Origin: Mermis nigrescens
Lineage: Eukaryota; Nematoda; Enoplea; Mermithida; Mermithidae
Direction: 5' to 3'
NCBI GenBank assembly: GCA_036768485.1
Contig: JAVLUZ010000396.1
Span: forward strand, 393,877 to 457,876
DNA: 64,000 bases
The notes below the pieces were generated by a model. The model saw nothing but the letters and a program-made list of their open reading frames with translations, was not told the DNA's origin and made no database searches. The position numbers were made by a program, and so were the translations under genes. Shown here piece after piece: positions 1-11,992 of this stretch; the stretch's first letter is position 1; each line of letters begins with the position of its first letter.

Positions 1-260
1 CTTGAGATGCAAAATTTTCATCACGCTTATTTGCCTCAGTTGATTTGGAGGTAACCATGTTTACATCTCTTCTTGGGTGAGAAGGGGCGGTTGCAGAGGG
101 GGTAAAGCTCTGGCGGGTTAGTAATCCGCTATGTGCGTGACGTTAGGGGGATAATTTTGTGGCCAGAACGATAACTTGAATTATAGTAGGTGTTACGTTG
201 TTTTCGCGGAAATGTCACTTAAGGATTATGCTGATGATGATCATAAGATTGACGCGATTA

Positions 261-677
261 TCATGAAGGTTGATTTTGATAGTTTTGGCAATAGTTTGGC
301 GTATACTTGTTATAGTTTTGCCTAAAAGTTGGGTGCAAGCATCTCGATTCAAAATGTGCATCAGAATTTATGCGACATAGGTTGGCGATTTCGGCTTTGG
401 TCACGGTATCTAGGCTTAGAAGGTTGGCGATTATTATAGTTTGGGCGCAACGAAAATGGATTACGATTGTTCCAAGAACACGACTGACTACAATGACGCG
501 TGACGGAATCGTTTCTGGTTGTTGGTGATTTTCGCCTGCTTTGCGCTGCCTTAGCCTTTTAAAACACTCTTGAACATGACCGGTATGCTTGCAAAATGTG
601 CAATATTTACGCGATGATGATTCCTCATTTTTGGGGCGTCTTGAGCGATGAAATGTTTTATTGCGCGAGCAATCCAA
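261..677 (-). pseudogene. Gag C-terminus with a variant CCHC zinc knuckle
   Basis: The frame is basic and contains CTFCKHTGHVQEC, which resembles a nucleocapsid zinc knuckle. Spacing is C-x2-C-x4-H-x3-C, one residue shorter after the histidine than the usual C-x2-C-x4-H-x4-C. Either this is a family variant or a small deletion. The knuckle would bind element RNA. After it come about 85 residues without recognised features, ending in a tyrosine/asparagine/glutamine-rich tail. It is the last gag piece in reading order; no protease or reverse transcriptase is seen before the window ends. Confidence 0.6.
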
Positions 678-757
678 CTCAACATGATTAGAAGGGCGAG
701 CAGATTCTTTAGGAAATGCGCCTCCTGAAGGGGTAGCAATTGTTGAAACATATGGTG

Positions 758-1129
758 TTAGCGGTTTTTCGCTGCGAGTAGTTGATTAGCATACTCTGCA
801 CATTTAGCATTATGCAAAAACTCATGCAGAAGCGCTTCGGGCGCACAATGATATGCTGCTATTGAAAGTTTGGATAACATGCTGCATTTTAGCTGATGTC
901 TAAGCATTTTGTTAAATTGTTCTGAGTCAACTTCAATGTGAGGTCTGGCGCGCCTTGATTCTCTGTGAAGGGAAAGATAATAAGCTTGGACAGACTCATT
1001 AGGCTGTTGCTTATGGTCAAGGAAGTGATCACATAAAGTATCGTGATCAAGTGGTCGAAATTCAGCGATCATAGCATACTTAGTCTTAGTATATGATTTA
1101 CGCACTTCCTCAGGTAACGCTTCATACAA
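758..1129 (-). pseudogene. Retrotransposon Gag capsid-like segment
   Basis: The 123-residue frame carries the pattern of the retrotransposon gag (capsid) domain. A helix ends in EFRPLDHDTL, followed by QQPNESVQAYYLSLHRESRRA, which corresponds to the conserved part where a helical linker precedes a short Q/NESV..Y stretch. A leucine-rich C-terminal helix (FNKMLRHQL..) follows. Such domains form the particle shell in Ty3/gypsy elements. The frame opens at a methionine inside a longer degenerate frame, so the annotated start is not a true start. It belongs with the flanking gag pieces on the same strand. Clade within Ty3/gypsy is not resolved. Confidence 0.65.
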
Positions 1130-1276
1130 ATTTAAAGCATAGTCGTCAAAAAATGATGAAACGAATTCAGCTCTGTCTTTTTTATCAATTTTGTATATTT
1201 TGCCAGTCTTTCAAAGTCATTGGAAAATTTTCGAATATCGCTTTTTCCCCTTGAATAGATTTCCTAGCCGCTACTG

Positions 1277-2608
1277 CTATGTGCATTTGCTGTATAAACG
1301 GACCACAATTGATAGCTTCAGCAACGGATGATTTATCGTGAGAGGATGATGATGATGAATCAGAGTCATGACATTCGAGCGACGTGAATATTCAGGCTGC
1401 AAAGTGCTTGTGTCCCCTTCTGAAAATGTGACATGACACTGATTCGGTACTGGCGCGATTATGTTATCCCTTATGGGCATGGACTCATTGTTAGGGTGTG
1501 CTAAATTACCTTGCGCAGAAAAATTATCACTCCTCTGATGCAACGCATGCTGCAGGGGGCGTGCTTTCAGCATTAGGAGGGAAATAATGCAAGGGCGGCG
1601 GATTTAAAGAAGGTTGCTGCATATTATTTACAGCATTAGGCACAAATTCAGGTACTAGCTGATTTAAAGGACGCTGCGAAAATTGCGAAAGATTAGGCGC
1701 GTTTTCAACAATTTGCTGATTTAACGCTTGCTGCGAAGGATGCACAGTCAGATAAATTATCCACAAAAATAGGGTTTTGCGCATGCTGCTAATGAATATG
1801 TGAAGACCTAAAATCAACAGCCGTGCGCTCACTCAAAGGTATACTAGGCACAAATGTCCTTTCAGATGCGAGTGTAACCTTAGGCTTAGGATTATTATTT
1901 GGAGGCCAAATGACGGGTGATGGATTATCAAACTCAGTTTCATTATTTATTGCCTGTTCAACGTGCCGTGTTGGTAACTCAATAGGGACGTGATTAGTTA
2001 CATTTTTGTCATTATGCGATCGCAAAAACTGGTTAGTTTCAGAGCGACCAGATAGCAAAGTCATACGCCATAGGTTTTTAATTTCGTCACAAATTTGGTG
2101 CATCTCTTGCGCATGCTGAAAATTCATTTTTGAATACTTTCAAGAATGGTCTAGAACATTTGATCGGAATTTGTCGAATTAGGACGATTTTCGTCCTCAT
2201 TTTGCCTTTTAGAAGCATTACTTTCCATATCAAAAGTTTGAACGGGTAAAACAGCTTTATTTTCCGTTTGGTGATCATCATTATCCTTGCGCAAGTTATG
2301 ATTGTTATTAACAATTGTTGCATCAGAAGGTATGTCACCTAGCGCATTGGTATGATTTCCGGTTCCTGAACAGATGCTACCGGTACTTGATTCATTATTG
2401 GAAGGAATAATAGAGGTATTATTCGCTGAAGGGGTAACGTATTATTATCGTTCCCCAAAGAACTAGTTAGCTCGCTTTGCGGTTGACGCGTAGAACAAGA
2501 TTGTGGTGGCACTTTTTTGACCAGAGGAGTGCGAAAAATTTTCTTACCACCCATTTGAAAAATGGAACGTCTAAAATACAAACGCTGGGTAAATGAAAAC
2601 TTTTTCAC
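1277..2608 (-). pseudogene. N-terminal part of a Ty3/gypsy-like gag, broken by frameshifts
   Basis: Minus-strand reading frames run one after another from about 2608 down to 1277, but none stays open throughout. They are polar, rich in N, Q, P and S, with patches such as TFVPSIPLSERTAV and QEMHQICDEIKNLW. Such composition is usual for the disordered N-terminal part of retrotransposon Gag. The next piece downstream on the same strand is a recognisable capsid-like segment, and a GC-rich leader lies directly upstream near 3.0-3.4 kb. I infer one old gag gene with several frameshifts. Its pol part would lie beyond the left edge of the window. The family assignment rests on the neighbouring capsid and zinc-knuckle segments, not on this piece. 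Confidence 0.55.
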
Positions 2609-2989
2609 TAAAAATCGGCTATCTTTAAGTCCGAAAAAATTTTTTCGAATGTGACCCCTCTAAATATGGGTTTTTCAAAATGTACTTCTGTATGCCACGA
2701 TAGCAACAAGTACGAGAGAGGCGAACGAAGTTTTATGTATGTGGCAAAAAATATATTATTCAGTCGGTCGGGTTTATAGAAAAATACCAGTGACTTTACC
2801 ACAAGTACACAAAATCTTTGCCACGGACGCTTAGCTTATTTGCGCACTGCCACGATGCGGACGATACGATAAAAAATACGGGTGAATAAATACACATATC
2901 TAGAATGCCAAAATAGATATTTTTGGGTAAGAAAAATATTTGTTATTAATTTAAATGATGACAGACACTGGATTGGTTGTCGCGAGCAA

Positions 2990-3415
2990 CCTTAGGGGCG
3001 GTAACTTAGAAACAATGTAACTTAGAGTGGTTGTCGCGCTTTGGAGTTAACTCAGTAACCCAAGCTGCTAGGGACTTGCTGATTAAGTACTTGCAGTATG
3101 TACGGATACCTAAACCGGCAGCACGCCCCGGGAAGATACCTAACACACAACAACTAGGAAAGCAACAACCCATTCTTAGTACCTTCAGGGCTTACCTAAT
3201 TACCTTGCTACACCTAGCGCTGGTAAGGGTGCTACTGCAATATACCTTTACTCTACCTCTTGACCCTCAATACCTATTACCTAAAGTCTCCACGGGCGTA
3301 GCAGGTCCGGTACCTATGGTGACTGCGGGAAGGGAAATCCGACCGCAGCACCTAACACAGGAGTAATTAGATAACCCTGGAATTTACCCGAGGTCCTCAG
3401 ACCTATTTTGGACCA
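2990..3415 (-). repeat. GC-rich retroelement leader/LTR-like repeat L (copy L3)
   Basis: This stretch is clearly more GC-rich than its surroundings. Read on the minus strand it shares ordered blocks with the plus-strand segments near 10.13-10.35 kb, 35.28-35.51 kb and 52.89-53.11 kb. The blocks are a GACCTYG start, AATTCCRGGRTTA, GTGTTAGGT, a GGTACCGG region and ACCAGCGCTA followed by AAGT or related bases near CCCTG/CCCG. Here it sits immediately 5' of the gag pieces at 0.26-2.6 kb on the same strand. I therefore read it as the LTR end or 5' leader of that retroelement family. LTR boundaries were not found. Confidence 0.5.
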
Positions 3416-5014
3416 TAAGAATAATTTTCGCGATAATAACCAAGAAGTTTCGCTTGAAAATACTTAAAGCGAAACGAATTACTAATTTCGATTGTACTAG
3501 CACTCTGAATGATAAATACAACAACAAAGAGCTCTATTCCGGGCTGTCATCTTCTATAAAAATTATGTAATAATTTTTATAGTTTTTTTGGTTCGAAAAG
3601 GATTATAGAATTTTGATGAAAATATATAACGAAAATGATTTTACCCTATCTAATTCCGGCGATAGCAAAATGGCGAGGCCGGCCAATCCAATTCCCACAA
3701 CTACCTGCATTATAGTTCAACTCTAGGTAGTTACTTTTCTAGCTTTATATACACCAAACAATTTTACAGACTATGGCGCTCACAGAGTCGATGTCGATAC
3801 GTCAGGAAATAAAAAGAACGTACTGGCACTAATCAAGCCAAACCAATAATGGCAGTAAAAGAGAAAAGAAAAGAGAATGTAATGTTTTTATAACAGAAAT
3901 GAGCGCTACTTGCGCATAGATTTTTCCGGTCTCTGCACAGGCTTAACGTGAATAGCGGTCATGTCACCTATGTTTTAGATGTTAAGAAATAATAGGGGCT
4001 TATTTGGGTTCAACAGGCTAAACGCATTAGTGTGTCCCTCGCAACACATGGCGAAGTAGGTCCAACCATAAGACGCTGCGTGACTAAATCGCCTCCGCAC
4101 GTCCTACTGTTGGAAACTATCCGACTGTAAAGTAGTCGATAAACATGGCTGGATCGCCAAACTGGCTCTCAAAGACCGGATGGTCGTACTAAACACGCTA
4201 ATGTGCGTTATGGTCGTTGGTGTAAACGACCTGTGTAGATACACTATCTACACTATATAAATACACTACACAAAGACTAAAGGTCATTTCTGTGTGTGCA
4301 TCTAGACATATATTTACATGATTGTTACACTCAGCTCCTCAAGCTGACTTCGTCAATAATAACTTCGTCGTTCAGTCTCAGCCGTGAAGCCCGGTCGGGA
4401 GGCTCAGTATCTTTAGTGTCGTTGTCAATAAATTTAAGCAACGCTAAACCTCCCGTTTTTAAGCTTTTCAACGAATTTGTTTATTATTTCGACTTTTACT
4501 TTTGAACACTATTCATATATGATTTTCGACATACTGTAAGTAAAAGGTAGAGCATTAATCTATCTATTCACCGCAAGGAATCGCCATTACCTCCATGGCC
4601 CCTTAGGTGCACATCAGTAGATAAGAGGAAAAAGTTACACCACGAACCTGACACTTGAAAAAGAATGTAAAATAAAACGAATTTGACAAAAAGAAGCTCA
4701 AGGATGTTGAAACATTTGTAAACAAATATGATTTATTTATAGGCACTTGAACACGCCTAGACAAACAAATTTGAATAGAGAGTGGCTTTTCGAAATAAGA
4801 AATATTTTTCAATTAGAGCACAACAGTAAGATGTTTTCGGAGTACAATTTATGTGTGTAGGTGTGTAAGTAATTATTTAAAAAAACAGTATTACCGGCTG
4901 TGCAGCTATCTAATCTGAGGGTCTGACGGGAAAAATCGACAAAAAACTACCAAAAAAAATATGATTAAGAGGAATCAATCCTATTTTCAGGGGTATTTTT
5001 GATTCTGGCAATTG
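3416..5014. other. Non-coding stretch; possible solo-LTR-like promoter near 4.25 kb
   Basis: No credible coding sequence is seen. One segment looks like a retroelement promoter unit on the plus strand: TATATAA at 4254-4260 and AATAAA at 4427-4432, about 170 bp apart, the spacing expected of an LTR R region. No matching second LTR or clear TG..CA ends were found, so this is only suggestive. The rest is AT-rich with no recognised repeat. Confidence 0.3.
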
Positions 5015-5330
5015 AGCCCGGTTTCATAAAAAAATATTAGTTGATATTAGTAATATTTATTAGGAATTCCTGTTTCACAAAAAATAATAATGTTAGTAAT
5101 AAATATTAGTAATAATATTAGTAATAGAAAAAACCGGTTTTCTAAAATATTAGCCGGCCGTCACATAAAATATTACCAAATTACTAATAAATATTACTAA
5201 AATCACCAATAGTATTACCACATTAATAGCGATTTATTACCGTCTGTTTCATAAACATATTAGTGGCACTAACACTGATAAAATGTCATCCGATATTCGC
5301 CTAAATTTTCATTAGTCTTTATTCACCAAT
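5015..5330. repeat. TTAGTAATA-rich repeat cluster with CCGGTTTCATAA-type ends
   Basis: The segment is built from many copies of ATTAGTAAT or TATTAGT in both orientations. Several end-like motifs CCGGTTTCATAAA, CTGTTTCACAAA, CCGGTTTTCTAAA and CTGTTTCATAAA are spread through it. A palindromic centre (CCGG near 5133) has AGTAATAG-type sequence on the left and its rough complement on the right, suggesting one element of about 117 bp next to a second. The end motif resembles the terminal repeats of the two Harbinger-like elements in this window (GGGCTGGTTTCTGG and GGGCCGAATCACAG). I infer a cluster of degraded non-autonomous elements of that kind; target duplications are not clear. Confidence 0.4.
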
Positions 5331-5840
5331 ATTGGAGGGTATTAATGCTTACTCTATCTTGAGTTCACTTTCGATGTATGTGAAATTTAGTTTCTTAGTT
5401 AGTACAAACAGTCAACGATACTTCTGCGAAATTTCAGATAATTTTGACTATTCATAAAATTATAGGATTTTCCCTGAAGCGTACATTTTTGTATGACCAT
5501 TCGATATTGTGCATGAGTAATATATACATATGCATACTTTTCATTTTTAGAATTTGTATATAATGGATTTAAGTTCAGTTCCTGAACAAGAAGATTTAGC
5601 CGCTCTTGTTTATTTCGGTTGACGTCCATGGATTTTTAGAATATAAGTTAGTAAATAGTTTCTAGGCAATTTCCGATCACTTTTTCGGATAATTTTCGAT
5701 TTCATTTTGTCCTTTATCTTGTCTTGTGTTCCCTTAGGAAATTTCCCCTTCCCTTCCGAATTGTCTGGACCCCCAGCTGCTCATTTACATGACTATTGGC
5801 AACTTCGCTTAAGCGGGAGTACAATCTGGGCGATCTTAAC

Positions 5841-5998
5841 AACACATGGGCGTGGGGAAGTGTTGCGGGGGGGGGGTTCGTACCAACCAGAAGTTGAAAA
5901 CCCCCAGATTACTGTACACTTCGGAATTCTATTTTTAGTAACATTTCTAGCAATTTTACCCATCCTGACCCCCAGAATTATTTCGCCACCCAAGTATG
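5841..5998 (-). mobile_element. Old family-A MITE copy
   Basis: It begins AACACATGGGCGTGG and ends CCACCCAAGTATG, matching diverged forms of the family-A terminal repeat (CATACGTGGGC). The inside holds the family's CCCCCAGATT/CCCCAGAATT pattern. Flanking ATCTTAAC and GTTTTAAC match at six of eight positions, consistent with a decayed 8-bp target duplication. Confidence 0.5.
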
Positions 5999-6009
5999 GT
6001 TTTAACCCA

Positions 6010-8447
6010 CATAATCAGAAAAATGCAGCATTCAAAAACCTTACTGGAATTAAATTTTCGGAAAATATTGTTAAAACGACTTTCCTACGCAATTTCTGAT
6101 CAGTTTAAAGCATGAAGAAAATTTCCAATTTCTATCAATTATTAGCCTTCATTTCCCCTCATTTTCATCTAGAAAATTTTCCATTTTTTCATTATGGGGG
6201 TTCAGACCTCCGAAAACCGCCTACGTGCATGTCTGGTTCAGACCCGGAATATTTATATACAAGTAGAGCATGATAGGGGGTCTAAAACCCCAGAAAGAAA
6301 GAGGTAAAATTTTTTGGGGGAAATCAGGCAAATTTAAGACACAAAACTGATGAAATTCTTAACGTTTCTGCGCTGTAGAAACAGTGAATTAACGTCACTT
6401 CAGCATTTTATTAATTTCTGCGATCATTTTATTTCAAAATTAAAAAGCTCTTGGCTGACTTCTCTTAGACCAGTCTGATTTCCATAGACCGATCTTGCTG
6501 CACATCTATGCTTGGTCAGCGAACTGTGAATTTCGATTGATTGAATAATGTGTGTTTTGTTAGATTTTAGCTGCGGAATAATAGATGAAGTTACGAAAAA
6601 TAGCCAGATTATGAAATACCAAACATACATGACCTTGGAGAGTTTCATCCCCCAGAAAAATTTTTATCCACCCTTCTCCCAGAAATTTTTTCACACCACC
6701 TCCACAGAACTTGTGATTTTCCGAAAGTCTCCTAAAATTTAATTTCCATTTTATTAAAATGTTTACATATTAAGTAAATATTTCTATTCAGATTCAATCC
6801 TAAATTTATGACTCGTTTCTTGAGACCTATTTTTCTGATAGCGTTGATTTTTAAACACGACTCAATTGGTTGGCAGGATTATTCGGATGATGCTGAATAA
6901 AACATAAATCGATGTAATATTAGTAGAAAGGACCATTTATCTGAATCATTTATAAAAAGCGGAGGAAAAATTTTGAAGTTTAAACGTGATATTTATCGCT
7001 TATAAAAGACTAATCCTCTTCTACAAAATCTCAATTTGTCAAAGATGTGCTCGAATTATTGCAAAAATGAGTAACAAACATTAATTGTGCGAATAAAGCA
7101 TTAAAATACGGGTTTAACATTTTAGTAATTGAATTGTGAGCGAAATATCGCGTCGCTGAAGAGAACTGCTAAATATCGTACACTTACGTGACAAAAAGTT
7201 ATTTGAGAGAGAACCCTTACGCTTTTAGGCCTTCTCTATTTCCTCGAAATTTTGGTTTTCCTCCTAAATAGTAATAAACTTGCAGATATTTTTCTTGAAC
7301 TTTCGGTTTTTATCTGGCATTTTGCCAATTTTGATTACAAACTTCGGAAAGTCGACTGCTCGGCGTCCAAAAATGACCGCTTTACGATCCTCTAAATTTT
7401 TTTGTCTCGCTAATGTAGCGTCCGAGCTCCAAATTTGGATTTGTTACTTACATGTTCTTTAGACGCATTTCTTCACTGCATTAAATAGTTCTACGCTTAT
7501 CTCTTAGCACTTAATATAAGAGAAGCACACGTGGTCATGAGGGTTGACAATAGAATCCAAAATGCACCCTCAGAATTCGAAATACTTCCAGAATCAAATT
7601 TTTATTTTTGTTGGACTGATTGAGAAACTTGGAAAATGTTTTTTTGCCCGAAGGATCAACTTATGTGCACTTTCTGACGTTTGTTAACAAATTTCGACCC
7701 GTCCCCAGAATTTAGACGCTGCCTAAGCATGATCTTGGCTTAGTTTGGGGCGTTTTTCCCTTGAATGAAAGTTTTTAAGCCGTCCCCCAACAAGAATTTT
7801 TTCAACCCCTTCATCCCTATTTTTCACCCTATCCCCGCAGAGGTTTTATTTTTCCAAAAAATCGTAGAAGAAGCGTTGAATCAAGCATTTCAACGATATT
7901 TTAGATCAAAAGTGTCAAGAAGGTATCTAACTTTCGGCGGCACTGATTTTTTTGACTATTTCATTTGACTCACTCTATTTTATCATATTTTTCAATTTTT
8001 TTCTATTGTTTCTTAAGTTTTTCAAAAAATAGCATCATCAGTAACGTCTACAAATGACGTTTATATTATGCCCATCGTTTTGAGCCCAAGAAAAAACATA
8101 TTTTGATAAAGACTGCTTGATTGAATGCATAAGCGTTGCGGTTGCGAGAAATGATATAGCAACTCTGTACTTATCAATTTTATCCTTCTCTGTTGGATTC
8201 CAATTCATATTGCCTTATTTGTCATACGAACAAGAAACAAATTTTTCTCAATCTGCTTAGTTTTTCTATTGCTCCACCCCCTGTGCTGTAAGCCGACCAA
8301 TCAGACATCAGATACTACTGTGTACTGAGCATATGCATGCGTGCGTTTCAAAAGTGTGTGCAGGCTGCAGGTCCAGTCCGAGAAAAAAGGTAAAAATAGA
8401 TAAGCATTTTCGTGCATATCATTATCATTTTCGTTTCCTCCATTGGA
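6010..8447. other. No recognised feature
   Basis: AT-rich DNA with short open frames of 60-75 codons that show no recognisable protein pattern. C-rich patches near 6640-6700 and 7690-7850 resemble family-A interiors loosely but lack terminal repeats. Confidence 0.4.
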
Positions 8448-8455
8448 ATCTCATC

Positions 8456-8622
8456 CAGGCACATAGCTGGCCCTCCTATTTTGGGGCTGACCAACACCAA
8501 TTTTGGGGGGTCTAAGCCAGAAATAGTACAAAATAACGTGCGAAAAAACTTATTTTCCCGTTTTTTTCTGAATTTTGAGGGGTCCGGAGCCCCCCCCCCA
8601 TTCCCCTACAGCTACGTGACTG
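8456..8622 (+). mobile_element. Family-C hAT-type MITE (167 bp)
   Basis: It is flanked by exact 8-bp repeats ATCTCATC at 8448-8455 and 8623-8630. The ends are CAGGCACATAGCTGG and, reading inward from the right, CAGTCACGTAGCTG. CAG-type termini with 8-bp target duplications are characteristic of hAT elements. The centre is the C-rich/G-rich sequence also present in inverted orientation at 29833-29992 and 49143-49304. There is no coding capacity. Confidence 0.8.
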
Positions 8623-9104
8623 ATCTCATCTAAGAGTTAATGGGCATAAAAATGAAAGAAAATAGCATTTCCTGTGTGCGATCATTTGCATATTGCTCTG
8701 CAGCAAAAGAGCATTTTAAAATTAATTCCAGGCTGTGAGCTTTCCGCGTTTTAGAACAAATTCATGGTTAATGAAGAGCAAAAGATTTAAAAATCATATA
8801 GACCGAAATCTATTTTGCCATTTGTCACATGGTTTTACAAGCACACCTTTTCGACTAAATCAAAACTAGAAAGAAAATCAAAGCAAATTGCTCATCTTTT
8901 GGAGGAAAAGGTTTTTAAAAAGGTATTTTCTTCTTCTATAAACCATATTCTTCACTATTATATTGCAAAATTGGGAAGAGTGAATGAATAGAATCTGTGA
9001 GGTCTAAACTAAATAGAAAATTTATTAAAATAGTGAAATACAGATGACAAATAGTTTTGCAAATTAACTGTACATCATGCATAGTGCGCTGATTTATCTT
9101 GCTT

Positions 9105-9304
9105 CAGTGGCGGATCCAGGATTTTCCTAAGGGGGGGGGCGGTATCCCTAAGGGGGGGGCGGAACTCTGATTTGGGCGGAAAAATTAGCCGCTTTAAGCC
9201 GAAAATCTCTAAAAATCGCTCAAAAATACCTAATTTTGAGCACTATTTTGGGCCAATGGGGAGGGGGAAGGTGACCATCCCCGCCCCATCTAAATCCGCC
9301 CCTG
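9105..9304 (+). mobile_element. Family-B MITE (200 bp)
   Basis: Terminal inverted repeats are CAGTGGCGGATCCAGGAT at the left and CAGGGGCGGATTTAGAT reading inward from the right. G-rich tracts follow the left end and C-rich tracts precede the right. Such termini suggest a hAT-type non-autonomous element; the flanks do not show a convincing 8-bp duplication. Confidence 0.65.
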
Positions 9305-9312
9305 TTGGTTGC

Positions 9313-10125
9313 AATATTTCGATTTATTCGCAGTCGACTCAAGTTAAAATTTGTAACTGTGAGAGTTACACGGTGCGAACTCGTTTCATTTGTTCGCACA
9401 AGCCAACCGACAACAGCTCCCTACTGTATCGGTCAACATAGCCATTTGCGAGTTGACATCTGCGGATGATAGAGCTCGTGGCTATGCTCATTCTCACATA
9501 AATCCCTTAATTTTTATTACAAAATCTTTTAGATACTTGTCCGGTAAAACAGAATTAAGTATATGGTAATAGTAATTGTCTTACTTATTACCGCTTATAG
9601 TATTATCGTAAAACTCGATTTGAGAGTATTCTTGTTTGATGTTAGTTTAACTTAAACGTTAGTTTTACTGTATTGCTCCCGTGATGGGATGCCAGTTGAA
9701 GTTGAGTTTTTGACGATATAGTCGTTTGTTGTATTTTATCGTTTAGCGATATTGTTTTTCTTGTTCCGGCATAAGGCCGTGTGTATATAGTCGAAATAAA
9801 TTAGAAAACCCACCCAGGGGTTTCTTATACCGAGGGTGAGGTCGGAGTGCTCCGTTCGTCGAGGATTTCTTTGCTTTTGGTGGAGAGGAAAGGTGAATAT
9901 TTTTGATTGTGTATTTTATTCGAAACTCAATATTCTTTTATCAACCCAAAAATTAGCTGAAAATCTTATTTAATTATTTATGATGATTGATCAGCTTAGA
10001 GCTCGTTGGTGTTGTTTTCAAACTTCAAAGTGCTACGTACAAATTAGGAACCAAAACATTTCGAATCAAGTGTAAACTTTGAAAACAAGTTAATTTATCA
10101 ACTTGAGCAGGGTTGAGATAGGTCA
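9313..10125. other. Non-coding stretch upstream of leader repeat L10; possible LTR
   Basis: No coding sequence. A TATATA near 9781 and AATAAA near 9796, followed by a short GC-rich segment around 9810-9890, precede leader repeat L10 on the same strand. This would suit an LTR, but no paired LTR was found. Confidence 0.25.
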
Positions 10126-10350
10126 ACTGACCTTGCGGCATTTCCGGGATTTAGGTAGGTACACTAGGATCTAGGGCGTAGCAGCGAAGACTCCCGACGA
10201 AAGTGCAGCCAGCAATATTAGGGCTGAGGGAGTCGAGCCTGCTAAGGGTTCATAAGATCGAAGTTGTAAGCGACTATGCGATCGGAACCAGCGCTAAGAG
10301 CAGTCTAGGTACCTGCGTAAGTAAGTCCCGAAGGCAAATGTTAGGCGCGC
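10126..10350 (+). repeat. GC-rich leader repeat L (copy L10)
   Basis: It carries the family blocks CTGACCT, TTCCGGGATT, AGGGCGTAGC, AATATTAGG, ACCAGCGCTA and AAGTAAGTCCCG in the same order as the copies at 35.3 and 52.9 kb. The terminal AAGTAAGTCCCG contains GTAAGT, a consensus splice donor, and is kept in three of four copies. No gag frame follows; F2 lies about 240 bp downstream. Confidence 0.5.
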
Positions 10351-10591
10351 CCGTATCGCTCTTGTAGATACAGGGCCGCTACATTTACAAATTCAACGCT
10401 TGATTACTACACTTTTCACGCAGGAGATTCAACTTTTACGCACAGCCCGTTGCACAAGAGAGCTAATTCGCTATCTAATTATCGTAATTTATGCGTCCTT
10501 AGTTAAAAAGAGAGCAGGAAATGCGAGCTAAATCTTTGTGAGCTTGTGTATTAAAAAATCAGGAGATATAAATTTGTTGTCGTGTTTTCAA

Positions 10592-11984
10592 AGTCCCGTC
10601 TCGCCAGACCCACCGTCCCGCTTAACCCACCGTCCCACTAGACCCATTTTTTCGTCCCGCTAGACCCGCCCGAAGTCTCGCTAGACCCACCATTTGGTGA
10701 CCGTCCCGCTAGACCCACTGTCTCGGAAGACCCACCAGAGAAGAAAATTGTGTACGCTTATAAGCAAAAACAGAAACGCTTGCAAAGTGTATCCATTCAA
10801 GTATACATGTTTAGTCAAATATAAAAATAATTAATTAGAAAATAATTACATTTAATTAACCACCTATTCAATTAAATTTAATTGATAAATAAATACATTT
10901 TGTATATTATTGCATGAAATTGTGCATATTACAAACAATAACATGCAAAGAAGATATGTGCGTGCGTGCGTGCATATGTGCGGCAATCATCCTTGGGCAG
11001 CACCGAAATTCTGGGGAGGGTGAAAAAATTTCTGGGAGGGGGGAGGGGGTGAAAAAATTTTCAAAGGTCAAAAAAGGGTTTTAAAAGTGATCGTATGGCG
11101 AAAAAAACCATTTTTCGACGTTTCTCATCAAGCACTATGCAATGGCCTCAAAAAATCGCTAGAAAAACAAAAACATTTCAAAAATTGAATTCTGGGGTAT
11201 TTCGATTTCTGGGGGTATTCCAACTTCTGGGAGGTGCATACCCCCAACCCCCCCCCCCACGCCTACGTGTGGTGGCAATGGTAAGTAATCAGCCATGTCC
11301 GATTATTTTTCAAGGATAAATTTTTATTTTTTATGTCAAGGAATACACTCTTGTCAAACACATTTTAGAGTGCATTTTTTGCTCTTTATCGTAATGGTAT
11401 TGTACTCTTCGTATCCTCCGATCAGGAAATTTCCGCATACTAAGTAGGCACACAGAATGAAGCGTTGACACTGCATTCCGATAAGAGTACAGATATGTAC
11501 ATATGAATATGATGAAAAGCATGTAGGCGTTTCACAAAGACGGCTCAACAATAATCGGACCGAACGGATGTTGCAAATTCTCACTAAAAATCGAAAATGT
11601 CAATTAGGTCATTGTCAATAAATCCGAATCTCTTTATAAAATTAGGACTAAGGAGGGCTAATGTCCATGTTCACTAGTTGGTTAATTAAATGTAATTATC
11701 TTTTAATTAATTATTCATATATTTGACTAAACATTTATATACTTCAATGGATACACTTTGCGAGTGTTTCTGTTTTTGCTTATAAGCGTACATAATTTTC
11801 TTTTCTGATGGGTCTTCCGAGACAGTGGGTCTAGCGGGACGGTCGCAAAACGGTGAGTCTAGCGGGATACCTCTTTATGCACGTGGTGGGTCTAGCGAGA
11901 CTTCTGGTGGGTCTAGCGGGACGAAAAAGTGGGTCTAGTAGGACGGCGGGTCTAGCGGGACGGTGGGTCAAGCGGGTCACAATC
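10592..11984. mobile_element. F2: 1.4-kb inverted-repeat element with terminal 17-bp motif arrays
   Basis: The left end holds about seven copies of a motif close to GTCCCGCTAGACCCACC (10594-10737). The right end holds about eight copies in the opposite orientation (about 11810-11978). Beyond the arrays the arms continue to pair: a segment beginning about 10738 matches the complement of 11690-11809, including GTACGCTTATAAGCAAAAAC. The arms are therefore about 280-300 bp. Exact 8-bp repeats GTTTTCAA at 10584-10591 and 11985-11992 flank the element and fit a target duplication. Such a size could suit Mutator, Merlin, hAT or P-type elements. There is no transposase. A family-A MITE is inserted at 10988-11271. 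The layout and motif are shared with N1 at 54985-56404. Confidence 0.75.
10988..11271 (+). mobile_element. Family-A hAT-type MITE (284 bp) inside F2
   Basis: It is flanked by GCGGCAAT (10980-10987) and GTGGCAAT (11272-11279), an 8-bp duplication with one mismatch. The left end is CATCCTTGGGCAGC and the right end reads inward CACACGTAGGCGTGG. The inside has the family signature: CCGAAATTCTGGGG, TCAAAGGTCAAAAAA, a TTTCGACGTTTCTCATC block and GAATTCTGGGG near the right. Confidence 0.75.
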
Positions 11985-11992
11985 GTTTTCAA

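Noticed and set aside
4254..4432. A definite solo LTR
   Set aside because: TATA and polyadenylation motifs are suitably spaced, but no LTR ends, target duplication or second copy were found.
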